Assembly: GCA_013215445.1 (NCBI GenBank)
Contig: JABSRA010000040.1
Span: 1-43,855, forward strand
DNA: 43,855 nucleotides
Reading direction: 5' to 3'
Origin: Oceanospirillaceae bacterium
GTDB taxonomy: Bacteria > Pseudomonadota > Gammaproteobacteria > Pseudomonadales > Balneatricaceae
The translations under genes and the position numbers were made by a program. Positions 18,701 through 25,861 of this stretch are shown here, piece after piece (position 1 is the first letter of the stretch; every line of letters starts with the position of its first letter). The notes beneath the pieces were generated by a model that was given only the letters and a program-made list of their open reading frames with translations, made no database searches and was not told the DNA's origin.

Positions 18701-19239
18701 GACAAGGTTGTATGTTCAGTGTCTGCGTGCCTATCGCCGCGAAGCCTAAGGTTATCCCCGCCCCGCCAGCTGTAACTAACAGTACTCTGCAGGGGGTGAA
18801 GGTGCTTTGCATTGACAATGAACCGGCCATATTAGCGGGCATGCAAGATTTACTAATTGCTTGGAAATGTGAGGTTTTTACTGCGCAAAGCGCTGAGCAA
18901 GCGATTGCTATCTTTGGCGAGCAAGACTACCAATTTGACTTTCTGTTGGTCGACTATTTACTGCAAGACAGACCCTTGAATTCGCTAGAGTGGTTGGGAA
19001 AAAATCGGTATTTGCAGGACGGCATTGCATTAATCGAGCATTTGCAAGCGCTAAGCCGGTATCCGCTACCGGCAATTCTAATAACAGCCAGTACCGATGA
19101 AGAGATACAGCTGAGGGCTAAACAAGCTGATATTGGTTATTTGCCCAAGATGATAAAACCAATAGCGCTACGCGCCTTGATGAGCTCGCTGCTGGCGAAA
19201 AATTTAGAGAAGAATTATGCCCACCAAGACTTTATTTAA
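15733..19239 (+). CDS. crbS: Sodium/solute-symporter-type hybrid sensor histidine kinase, CrbS/MxtR-like
   Basis: A 1168-residue inner-membrane sensor. Order: a multi-pass SLC5/Na+:solute symporter-like domain (about 1-500), a linker with STAC-like helices, a PAS domain (about 615-730; SEGISVIDSELKLVAWN), a coiled coil, HisKA with phospho-acceptor His792 (CSHDLLQPLSAARLF), HATPase (N box FLSNAFRYA, G1 DTGPGIP, G2 GLGLGLNIA) and a C-terminal receiver with Asp1074 (LLVDYLL). This architecture is that of CrbS/MxtR, which with CrbR/ErdR controls acetyl-CoA synthetase genes in Vibrio and Pseudomonas. Oddity: about 15 extra residues follow the receiver's phospho-Asp loop. It is divergent from the liv/CoA-ligase operon and convergent with its likely partner. 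Confidence 0.85.
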   Translation: MFSNWLLVTVSIGYISLLFLLAHLGGKYRHKLAPYQHSIIYALSIGVYCTSWGFLGTAAQAANGSFSYISLYLAPILLFVFGWPFIQRIIKISLQLNITSIADLLSARFGKSQKLAIVITLVALIGTMPYIALQLKAIVYSYIILQENPDLPVWQLGLIVSVIMAGFTILFGVRSIDISERHPGVMIAIAFESLIKLIAFMMVGIFVCFFIFDSPLEIFRQSVEQINLSSQLEPASLVNMLGMLVIACAAFLCLPRQFQVMFVEIKEPRYASLSRWLIPLYVLIFAFFAAPIGLAGFLLYGDSLPGDAYALFLPSYNGQLWLSLFAFIGAVSAASSMVIVSTIALSTMLSNEIVFPLMFKYSRRQHHDFSHFQARLLLIRKALVVVVIGLSLSLLLLSPADTLASLGEVAFGAIAQIGPVLAAAFFWRRATLAGALAGICTGFGIWVGFSFLPQLGVYPHLLAGSEYPATTVITLIGLLANVVMMWLVSVSTRQSLREQMQSKFFYPQRSKALWSLPKQPKVDIHELEFLVARFIGSDKASDSFKQFSRSHNKLKAKDFDEALIFHAETTLAAILGSASAKLVTSLALGGQEMAFDQVAQLVEDSSNQQLEFSRSVLQSAIENASEGISVIDSELKLVAWNQRYLDIFDFPAEFIYIGSPISQLIRYNLSQRSKYADKLNAEVQRRLAFIREGSRHSSEHKLDNGTTIHIEGNPIPGGGFVMIFSDISRYRQTERSLKEENDDLESRVVARTQELEQANKNLEQANQQLALAREKAEQAHLNKSQYLKACSHDLLQPLSAARLFAAAVSLSPKVSDQERQQIQQIDNSLTIANDLLMDLNEIARIESGNISPVLKAISVEQLFSLLSSEFSVLTEQYNIEFSCKASRLYINTDMTLVTRIIQNFLSNAFRYASCGRVLLGCRRRGDYLSLQVFDTGPGIPRDKQQQVFEQFTQLPNSKSRGPKGLGLGLNIAQSLAALLGHEIHLESEPGQGCMFSVCVPIAAKPKVIPAPPAVTNSTLQGVKVLCIDNEPAILAGMQDLLIAWKCEVFTAQSAEQAIAIFGEQDYQFDFLLVDYLLQDRPLNSLEWLGKNRYLQDGIALIEHLQALSRYPLPAILITASTDEEIQLRAKQADIGYLPKMIKPIALRALMSSLLAKNLEKNYAHQDFI

Positions 19240-19266
19240 GGAGTTATCCGTTCTATAAGGTCTATA

Positions 19267-19926
19267 TCAATTGGCTAAGGTGGGGCCGAAGGAATTTTGC
19301 AGGGTGAGTATCTCATTTAACACTATTACTGCCTGAGTACGGTTGCGCACTCCAAGTTTCAAGAAAATAGTACTAGCGTGACTTTTAATCGTTGATTCTG
19401 CCAACCCCAAATCATAGGCAATTTGTTTATTTAACAGTCCCTCTGCAAACATCAGCAGAATTTTGTGTTGCTGCGGAGTCAGCGAGTCGATTCGCTCATC
19501 TGAAATTGTATTATTGTTGCCCTGAGCGTAGTCCCCTGAAGGTGTCCATAAGTTTCCAGCAAAGACCTGACTGATGGCTCCCACCATGTCTACAACCGGT
19601 GTGGATTTGGGAATAAAACCTGCTGCGCCGTGGTGCATGGCCTTGTTGATGGTATCGCTATCTTCTATTCCGGAAATAATGACAACGCCAATTTCTGGAA
19701 AATCACTGCGAAGATTGATCAGCGTATTAAAGCCTTGAGCGCCGGGGATATCCAAGTCAAGCAAGATCAAGTCTATATTGTTAAGTTGCAATAATTTATC
19801 GAGTTCGGGGATTGTCTCTGCTTCATAGAGTTGTGCATTGGTAAAATGGGAGTGCAACATAGCAGACAGTGCCTGCCTGAACAGCGGGTGATCGTCAGCG
19901 ATTATAATTTTTTCACTACTGGTCAT
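19267..19926 (-). CDS. crbR: LuxR/NarL-family response regulator, CrbR/ErdR-like
   Basis: A 219-residue transcription regulator. The receiver domain has acidic pair DD (IIADDHPLFRQAL), phospho-acceptor Asp57 (LILLDLDIPG) and the switch Lys in GFIPKSTP. The C-terminal LuxR helix-turn-helix runs LTPQQHKILLMFAEGLLNKQ to ESTIKSHASTIFLKLGVRNR. ATG 19926 is chosen; the frame continues to a GTG at 19956 that would add ten residues before the receiver. It is tail-to-tail with the sensor kinase with only 27 bases between stops. The pairing with the kinase is inferred from position and family, and its targets may include the liv/acyl-CoA ligase operon. Confidence 0.85.
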   Translation of the reverse strand: MTSSEKIIIADDHPLFRQALSAMLHSHFTNAQLYEAETIPELDKLLQLNNIDLILLDLDIPGAQGFNTLINLRSDFPEIGVVIISGIEDSDTINKAMHHGAAGFIPKSTPVVDMVGAISQVFAGNLWTPSGDYAQGNNNTISDERIDSLTPQQHKILLMFAEGLLNKQIAYDLGLAESTIKSHASTIFLKLGVRNRTQAVIVLNEILTLQNSFGPTLAN

Positions 19927-20850
19927 TATCGGTCTACCTGTATTTAAAAATAGCACTCAAGCTATTGATTTTTTATTATTTTTTTAAGGTCATCATTATA
20001 CCCTAAAAGGAGAGTTTAACTAAACGCTAATTTAATCGAGAAGCGGGTGCGCCGATGCAGTTGCCCAGTCATGATTAATATCGGTAATAAATGCCTTTGT
20101 ACTATTTGAATATCTAGTCAAGCCTCACCCACTTAGCTGCCGATCTGCGTATCTGCCTCATGTTCCAACACTTTATTGGTTAGAGTTTTTCTACCTAGGC
20201 TAGGCGTGTGTAACCGCTATTTTAGTTTCAGCCGCATAGCGAGTCTTGTGCCTCAGGTTAAAATTATAATTAGTTATAAACTTGCCAAAATAGCAGGAGA
20301 ATGAGTCCGGGAAAAAGAATGTCGCTTTATTAAAACTAATAGTGATACGTATTATAAGATACGTATTATGTATTTAAAATATCATAAATTATGAATATCT
20401 GATCGTTTAGTAAACAGTTGTTTTATCGGCTTTCAATCTAAATTCGCTGCTTTTCGTTGCCAACTGGCTTGGTGCCACTCAAGCCGTGAAAATCTAGCGG
20501 TGTAAGCTTCAGCCTAGGATGCAATGGTTTGCATGCTGAGTCATTAGCGCTACCTATCCATTTAAGCCGTTAGTATTTGTTTATAAGTTCAGTCAAGTTT
20601 TACTGAAAACGTCTATTAGGCACTATCATTTTCTTTTAGTAGACACTTAAGACAGATAGTTATATTAAATTAATAAACATTGATGAGTTTCTAAAAAACC
20701 AGCCATTTAAATGGTTTAAGGTTGCTTGATGGTTAGTTTTTGGTCAAAATGCTGTGGCTAAGAATGGGTAGCGCTTAAAGGACTTACACTTAAGTAAATG
20801 GAAGTAATTTTAAGTGAGTTTAATCACCGCTTTCGCAAAGGACTGCATGA
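19927..20850. other. 0.9-kb non-coding gap with ATACGTAT direct repeat
   Basis: No reading frame is convincing on either strand. It includes the promoter region of crbR (left end) and of the 204-aa gene (right end). At 20344-20369 the 12-mer GATACGTATTAT occurs twice with a 14-base period, each copy holding the palindrome ATACGTAT, in a very AT-rich stretch. Near the right end, CACTTAA (about 20787) and TTAAGTG (about 20810) could form a small hairpin in the leader of the next gene. No tRNA or known riboswitch was recognised. Confidence 0.5.
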
Positions 20851-21465
20851 ATGTTTAATAAAGTTGCTAGTGATGTGTTTGACCAGTTTATTTGGCCTAA
20901 TTGGCATAAACATAATAAATGGATAACGAGTCCTAGGCTATGGCATAAATCTTTTATTAAAGCCGCCAAGGAAAGTAATATAATTTCTGTTGAACTGGCC
21001 AGTCAACTTGCCAGCCGCCCTCCCCTATTGCGCTTGATGATGAATAGTTTTGATCAGCACACTAAATTTCCCTCAGCCCAGGCATTTGCCATCATCATAG
21101 CTTTTGACATGAGTCAGGATGATTTCGATTGTGATGTTAATCAGATCCCCGAACTCTGGCGCCTGCGTAGCTTTGCTAGCTCAGTTAGAGCACAGTGGTT
21201 AGAGACAATCGAGAATAGCTTTTTGTTAAAGCAAAAGTTCTATCAAATTTATCAATGTTACCCTGCGAAAATTATAAACTGCGAAGCAGACTGCCCACCA
21301 GAGCTAGATTTTTTATTATGTGATAATAACGCCCTATCTATTGCCTATATGACAGCGCAAAATGCTTATCATCCACCCGAAGCAGACAATAGCGCCCAAC
21401 AAAACCCAGCCTCTAAGCACTGTATTCAAGAGAGCTATAATAGCAAGTTATCAACCACCCATTAA
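20851..21465 (+). CDS. Hypothetical protein, 204 aa, unrecognised
   Basis: I do not recognise this protein. It is soluble-looking, without signal peptide or membrane helices. The first 140 residues are rich in Trp and aromatic residues (FIWPNWHKHNKWI, PRLWHKSFIKAAKE, QIPELWRLRSFASSVRAQW) and look mostly helical; the last 40 are polar and low-complexity. Cysteines cluster at INCEADCPPE. Start ATG has AAAGGA 8 nt upstream. It stands alone between a 0.9-kb gap and a 238-base gap before chaC. A small minus-strand frame over its 3' end (21413-21601) is probably a shadow. Coding is supported by length and ribosome-binding site only. Confidence 0.6.
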   Translation: MFNKVASDVFDQFIWPNWHKHNKWITSPRLWHKSFIKAAKESNIISVELASQLASRPPLLRLMMNSFDQHTKFPSAQAFAIIIAFDMSQDDFDCDVNQIPELWRLRSFASSVRAQWLETIENSFLLKQKFYQIYQCYPAKIINCEADCPPELDFLLCDNNALSIAYMTAQNAYHPPEADNSAQQNPASKHCIQESYNSKLSTTH

Positions 21466-21703
21466 GCAATATCAAATACACCGCTAAAGGATCATTTGAA
21501 CAATTCCAACCCAACTTAGTATGCCCCTGTTTATGAGTGCTGGCAGACGAGTATTTCGCGATCCAGGTATCACACCCCATTACATATGGCTTCAGCATCA
21601 ATACCTCTCAATATTATAGGTGAGTTGCTTATCAAGTGAACTCATTGCTTTTAAACGCGTTAACTTTTACTATATTGGATTCTATTAACTTTAAATATGA
21701 CCT

Positions 21704-22315
21704 ATGCCTATATCTGTCCCTCAACCAATCTCAGCAACACTCATTAAAGAGCAATTATCTACTGCCCACTGTGATGCCATCTACCCTAGTCTACCGGACG
21801 GTGATCTGTGGATATTTGGCTATGGATCTTTAATGTGGCGCCCGGGATTTGCCTATATAGAGGCGATGGAAGCTGAAATTTATGGGTTTCATCGCTCGCT
21901 TTGCGTGTCCTCTTGGGTGCATAGAGGCACGCCAGAACATCCTGGATTAGTCTTGGGTCTTGATCGAGGAGGCAGCTGCAAGGGAAGATTGTTTCGAGTT
22001 GCCGCTGCTAACAAACAGCAAGTTGCTAATTACCTGTTTGATCGTGAACTTCCAACCTTGGTCTATCAAGCTTCTTTTATCGAAGCCTTTACCAGTGATG
22101 GTAATACTGTGAAGGCACTTACCTTTATTGTAGATACTCAACACCAACAATATACTAAAGGTAAAGACGTCCTAGAAATGGCTGACATTGTATCGAGCGC
22201 ATCGGGGCTCAATGGAAAAAGCAGCGATTATTTGTTTTCAACACTCAAACATTTACGCCAAGATGGCATCCAAGATTCTCACTTAGAAGCAATCGCTGCC
22301 TTAGTAAAAATCTAG
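21704..22315 (+). CDS. chaC: Gamma-glutamylcyclotransferase, ChaC-like
   Basis: A 203-residue ChaC-type enzyme, which cleaves glutathione to 5-oxoproline and Cys-Gly in the cytoplasm. The substrate-binding loop WIFGYGSLMWRPGF (YGSL at 40-43) is intact. The likely catalytic acid is Glu115 in FDRELPTLVY. The C-terminus (KSSDYLFSTLKHLRQDGIQD) is the family's last helix pair. The ribosome-binding site before ATG 21704 is poor. It is convergent with lysE (45 bases between stops). Its last ~42 codons reappear as an in-frame fragment at 24752-24877, evidence for a local duplication. Confidence 0.87.
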   Translation: MPISVPQPISATLIKEQLSTAHCDAIYPSLPDGDLWIFGYGSLMWRPGFAYIEAMEAEIYGFHRSLCVSSWVHRGTPEHPGLVLGLDRGGSCKGRLFRVAAANKQQVANYLFDRELPTLVYQASFIEAFTSDGNTVKALTFIVDTQHQQYTKGKDVLEMADIVSSASGLNGKSSDYLFSTLKHLRQDGIQDSHLEAIAALVKI

Positions 22316-22360
22316 GTATTCGGTAAATTATTACTCGATTTATTGTTTATAAATAATCGG

Positions 22361-22972
22361 CTATTTCTCCGTTATGGCTAGCTTTACCGCCATTGCTGCG
22401 AAGCAAACTGAGAATAACCTCTGGCTATTTCTGGCCATATTATTGGTGCTGTCCATGTACTGTCTCAAGTGGTTTGCCAATAAACCATAAACAATAAATA
22501 CCATTAAAGTCATCAGCATAAAAACAATACCTAATGTCATTAATTGTAGTGTTGGCGACTGATCCGCCACCCTAATAAACTGCGGCAAGAAAGCCATAAA
22601 GAAGATTGATAGCTTGGGATTTAAGACATTAATTAAGCAGCCGCGTAGCAATATTTGGCGATGGCTCAAGCGTTTGGTTTTTTTAGCAAAACTCAAGGCT
22701 GTGGATTGACTATAGGTAACCCAGGCTAGATAAAGTAAATAGGCAACTCCTATATACCTGATTATTTCAAAGGCGACTGCGCTGCTATGCAACAGCACAC
22801 TGAGCCCTAATACACAGGCAAGTAGAGAGGGAATTATACCTAAGGTACAGCCAAGTGCTGCAAATAACGTCGCTTTAACGCCATGAAACAGACCATTAGA
22901 AATGGTATATATCACCCCTGTTCCCGGTATTAATATGACAATTAACGCGGTCAATAGATATTCTATGCTCAT
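22361..22972 (-). CDS. LysE/RhtB-family amino-acid exporter
   Basis: An inner-membrane exporter of the LysE/RhtB superfamily, 203 residues with about six hydrophobic segments. The N-terminal motif LIVILIPGTGVIYTISNGLFHG and the internal NPKLSIFFMAFLPQF are family hallmarks. Substrates in the family are amino acids such as homoserine, threonine or lysine; which one cannot be told. ATG 22972 has GGGGAG 7 nt upstream; a GTG just before it is less likely. The gene lies 64 bases after the DUF1835 gene on the same strand, and an octamer repeat array fills most of that space. A decayed second copy lies at 24912-25540. Confidence 0.85.
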   Translation of the reverse strand: MSIEYLLTALIVILIPGTGVIYTISNGLFHGVKATLFAALGCTLGIIPSLLACVLGLSVLLHSSAVAFEIIRYIGVAYLLYLAWVTYSQSTALSFAKKTKRLSHRQILLRGCLINVLNPKLSIFFMAFLPQFIRVADQSPTLQLMTLGIVFMLMTLMVFIVYGLLANHLRQYMDSTNNMARNSQRLFSVCFAAMAVKLAITEK

Positions 22973-23001
22973 CACTGTACTCCCCTCATTAAATATTATA
23001 G

Positions 23002-23060
23002 TTTCTAACTTTCTAACTTTCTAACTTTCTAACTTTCTAACTTTCTAACTTTCTAACTTT
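23002..23060. repeat. Octamer tandem repeat, 7 copies of TTTCTAAC
   Basis: Seven perfect head-to-tail copies of TTTCTAAC plus a partial eighth. The array covers the last codons and stop of the DUF1835 gene and runs to within 30 bases of the lysE start. Perfect short repeats of this length are prone to slippage. Because a stop codon appears within the first three units on the coding strand, changes in copy number would not lengthen the DUF1835 protein but would change its distance to lysE. Confidence 0.95.
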
Positions 23061-24335
23061 GCCTAGACTGACATCCCATCGCCAACTCGATTTATCCGAG
23101 AAATCCGACACTCCCCCAACCCACCGTTGCTTGGGAGCACAATTCAGCCAATCTTTTTCATTAAGCAACAACGCACGACCGACGCCGGTAATGCTCACTG
23201 ACTTTTTCTGCCAGTTTTGATCACAGTTGCCCTCGGTAATGGTGACCATTGCTTCAGCAGGTTTACTGAGGTTTTTTAAAATCTGCCAAAACATGATATC
23301 TCCCAGCCAGGGCATAGGTTCTAGCTCTCGAGTTAGTGCTGAAAATATTTCACCACAGGTACGGCTGCTATCACTCAATATTTGTAAAATGAGCTGCTCA
23401 CACAGGCCCAATCCATTGTTGACGCTGGGTAATTCTTGTAGATGGCGTTTGATAGCACTGCGCATAAAAGGTAGTTGCGCTGTATTGGCATCATCTAACA
23501 ATGTCTGTAGTTTTATCGGTGTCGACTGACACAGAGCAGCCCAAACTTGAGATCCTAGTGATAACTGTGATGCTGTCACTGGTTTACGTTTGCTCCAGAG
23601 CACCCGCAGTACCTCAGGGGGTAATTGTCCTAGACCAATAAATCGAGCGGAGCCTGGAAATTGCTTTAAAGACACTATTTCTAATATCTTCGGTGTTTGC
23701 TTGGATGAGAAGTGGGCCAATATCCGCGCCAAGATCAGCTGATCGTAGCTATCGTGTTCAAACCAAAGCACCACTCTTGCATAGCGAGCGGCACAGTTTT
23801 CCAATTTTTGTTGTTCAAGGTGCAATTGCTGCTCTATATCATCAATGCTGCTACCAGAGAGCTTGGTATAATGACTTAAAAACTCAGCGCGATGGTGAAT
23901 TAACTTATTTCCTGCAATCAGTGGTCCCTGGCAGATAGGATCTGAATATTCTAAAAAATCCCCGCTGAGACCTCCCGCTAGTAATGTCTGTTGAATATCA
24001 CTACCACAGCGTATGTGCAACGTGCTTAGGTCTTGATCGAGGGGTGAATTATGGTCAATGGCGTTTCTTGCATGCTCCATTAATTGCACATGTTTTTGTA
24101 ATTTGACCCAACTTGGTAATCTTAGCTCACGGGCAATGACAAATTGCGCATCCGCTAAACTTACTGCCTGCGCTAGATCAGCAGAATTTTGATACTCAGG
24201 TAACTGCTTGAATAGTCGAGAAAGGCTTTCAGAATTATGTAAACGCCACTGTGTTAACAGCTCTTTAGCACGTTTTTTTTGTTGCTCGAAATTTATTCTA
24301 AAGGGAACCGCTGTAATATCTTTAGCTGTGCTCAT
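23037..24335 (-). CDS. DUF1835-domain protein
   Basis: A 432-residue cytoplasmic protein. After a ~95-residue helical N-terminus it has the DUF1835 signature LHIRCGSDIQQTLLAGGLSG and FLEYSDPICQGPL, then VVLWFEHDSYDQLILARIL. The C-terminal half (LGQLPPEVLRVLWSKRKPVT onward) resembles the DUF3658 region often joined to DUF1835. No biochemical role is established for the family. The last residues VRKLES are encoded by the octamer repeat, so the natural C-terminus was probably overwritten by repeat expansion. It sits between the intact and decayed copies of the chaC-end/lysE segment. The ribosome-binding site is weak. Confidence 0.82.
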   Translation of the reverse strand: MSTAKDITAVPFRINFEQQKKRAKELLTQWRLHNSESLSRLFKQLPEYQNSADLAQAVSLADAQFVIARELRLPSWVKLQKHVQLMEHARNAIDHNSPLDQDLSTLHIRCGSDIQQTLLAGGLSGDFLEYSDPICQGPLIAGNKLIHHRAEFLSHYTKLSGSSIDDIEQQLHLEQQKLENCAARYARVVLWFEHDSYDQLILARILAHFSSKQTPKILEIVSLKQFPGSARFIGLGQLPPEVLRVLWSKRKPVTASQLSLGSQVWAALCQSTPIKLQTLLDDANTAQLPFMRSAIKRHLQELPSVNNGLGLCEQLILQILSDSSRTCGEIFSALTRELEPMPWLGDIMFWQILKNLSKPAEAMVTITEGNCDQNWQKKSVSITGVGRALLLNEKDWLNCAPKQRWVGGVSDFSDKSSWRWDVSLGKVRKLES

Positions 24336-24751
24336 GATGTCGCCCTATCCATTTATCTGAGTCTGAGACACTTATGAGCTTCATAGTGTTGGGGGCGCGG
24401 CCCCTTTTGTAGACTAGGAAGGATAGACTAACAGGCGTCGACCACGCCTATTAGTTAATTTACCGATTTAAATAGAAAAAACAAGCCAATAGATTAATTC
24501 TTTGGCTTTTCAGAATAAATTCTGCACAGCGGTAACCCAGTGGGATCGGGGTCTTGTCTTGCCTTTTACCTTTTACCTTTTATCAATTATGGAATTAAAT
24601 GCCTCATACTATAGCTGCACTCCAAGCCTTCCTACGGAGCCACCGCTCACCTTGTATTGTATGGAGCTATTTATTAAATTGTCGAGCGTAGCTGTCAGGA
24701 CGTCGCGAAGAGCGCTGTTGAGCCTGCGACTATAGGGATAAAAGAGGTAGA
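24336..24751. other. Non-coding gap upstream of DUF1835 gene
   Basis: 416 bases with no supported gene. It contains a GC-rich palindromic patch (GGGGCGCGGCCCC near 24392) and three heptamer repeats of TTTTACC/T near 24563-24583. The stretch 24600-24740 is of mixed composition and resembles neither neighbour; it may be a remnant of whatever joined the duplicated segment to this spot, but I see no inverted ends or transposase. Confidence 0.4.
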
Positions 24752-24877
24752 GTATCCAGCGCACAGGGACTAAAGGATAAAAGCAGCGATTATTTATTTT
24801 CAACGCTCAAACATTTACGTCAACATGGTATTCAAAATTTTCACTTAGAAGCGCTAGCGGCATTGGTTAAGGCATAG
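24752..24877 (+). pseudogene. Fragment of a second chaC gene (C-terminal 41 codons)
   Basis: An open stretch of 42 codons including the stop, reading VSSAQGLKDKSSDYLFSTLK and on to LEALAALVKA. It matches the C-terminus of the ChaC at 21704-22315 (VSSASGLNGKSSDYLFSTLK ... LEAIAALVKI). Most nucleotide differences are silent, so the copy diverged while still under selection or came from a relative's gene. Upstream, similarity fades within about 15 bases and the frame is lost; the other ~160 codons are missing. Its position next to the decayed lysE copy repeats the chaC-lysE convergence. Confidence 0.8.
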
Positions 24878-24911
24878 TTTTTTAAGCATAAAAACTATGC
24901 AGTTGGTGGTT

Positions 24912-25540
24912 TTATATATGAGTCGGTTGACTCTGCGTTAGCGCCAGTTTAACAGTCATTGCCGCAAAGCTGACTGAAAAAAACGCTGTTTATTTATCGC
25001 TATTTTTTCAGACTTTTTCAGCTATTTGCTCAAGCTGGTCGCCACCAATCTATAACCAATAAAAACGATAAAAGTCATTAGCATAAAAGATAGACTTAAT
25101 ATTAATAATAGATTAAATATCGACACCTCGCCCACGTTCACAAACTGCGGTAAAAAGGCCATAAAAAGATAGACAGCTTGGGATTAAGCACATTAACCAG
25201 ACAGCCGCGAAGCAGTATTATTAGACTACTTATTTCAGTTGCTTGCCCAGCCAATTGTAAGGCAGTGCTATTTTTATAAGTCATCCACGCCAAATACAAT
25301 AAATAAACGACCCCGATAAATTTTATCCACTTGAACAACATCGCACTGTTATGCAGCAAGACACTCAGGCCTAATATGCAAGCCAGCATCGAGGGAATAA
25401 TACCTAACATACAGCCTAATGCGGCAAAAAAACCTGGCTTTCGATCCCTGTAGCAATCCGCTGGATAGCGTATAAATAACCCCAGTACCTGGTATTAAGA
25501 TCACTATTAATGCGGTCATTAAGAACTCTGCGCCAATCAT
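24912..25540 (-). pseudogene. Decayed second copy of the LysE-family exporter gene
   Basis: The start (MIGAEFLMTALIVILIPGTG), middle (VLGLSVLLHNSA-like, IILLRGCLVNVLNPKLSIF) and end (SFAAMTVKLALTQ) all match the exporter at 22361-22972 but lie in different frames. Frame breaks occur near 25430, near 25160 (one base missing beside a run of A) and at a 7-A run near 24977; an in-frame TAG also appears near 25020. A good ribosome-binding site (AAGGAG) remains before the ATG at 25540. It cannot make a functional exporter. Confidence 0.88.
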
Positions 25541-25719
25541 TGCATACTCCTTCCTGTGAACATCTGTGGCTGATAACTACTGTATTGAATAATTATACAA
25601 ATATGATTATGGCCAAAGGTTCATCTCATAGCTTATAGCCAATTTAAAGTATTAGGCATTATGTCTTCAAGTCAGGGGGTAAGGTTATAAAAACTTGTTT
25701 AGCGTTAAAAACATTGATA

Positions 25720-25851
25720 TCAGTTGGCATAGACTTGTGCCCATTCAATGGTAAACAGCTCCACACTGGCGCGGCCAATCACTTGCTCCGCACCGATTAT
25801 TATCATTTTCTGTGCTGCTAATCCTGCAATCATCTGAACTATAGGGTGCAT
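25720..25851 (-). CDS. Possible small protein, 43 aa
   Basis: A short frame (MHPIVQMIAGLAAQKMIIIG ... EWAQVYAN) beginning 10 bases after the stop codon of the enolase-superfamily gene on the same strand. It has no ribosome-binding site, so expression would depend on coupling to the upstream gene. The amino-acid composition is protein-like, but nothing in it is recognisable; it may be the residue of a longer gene. Weak call. Confidence 0.25.
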   Translation of the reverse strand: MHPIVQMIAGLAAQKMIIIGAEQVIGRASVELFTIEWAQVYAN

Positions 25852-25861
25852 TAAAATCGAT

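Noticed and set aside
21413..21601. Minus-strand 62-codon frame over the end of the 204-aa gene
   Set aside because: Overlaps a better supported gene, has no recognisable domain, and the composition looks random; an insertion-sequence remnant was considered but no inverted ends or transposase motif is visible.
23002..23060. Octamer repeat as a phase-variation switch of the DUF1835 protein C-terminus
   Set aside because: On the coding strand the frame meets TAG inside the first three units, so gaining or losing distal units leaves the protein unchanged. Only spacing to lysE would vary.
24500..24740. Possible mobile-element remnant between DUF1835 and the chaC fragment
   Set aside because: Composition differs from neighbours, but no terminal inverted repeats, target duplication or transposase frame could be found.
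25138..25540. Two short minus-strand frames as separate membrane proteins
   Set aside because: Both match consecutive parts of one LysE-family exporter in different frames, so they are pieces of a single pseudogene.
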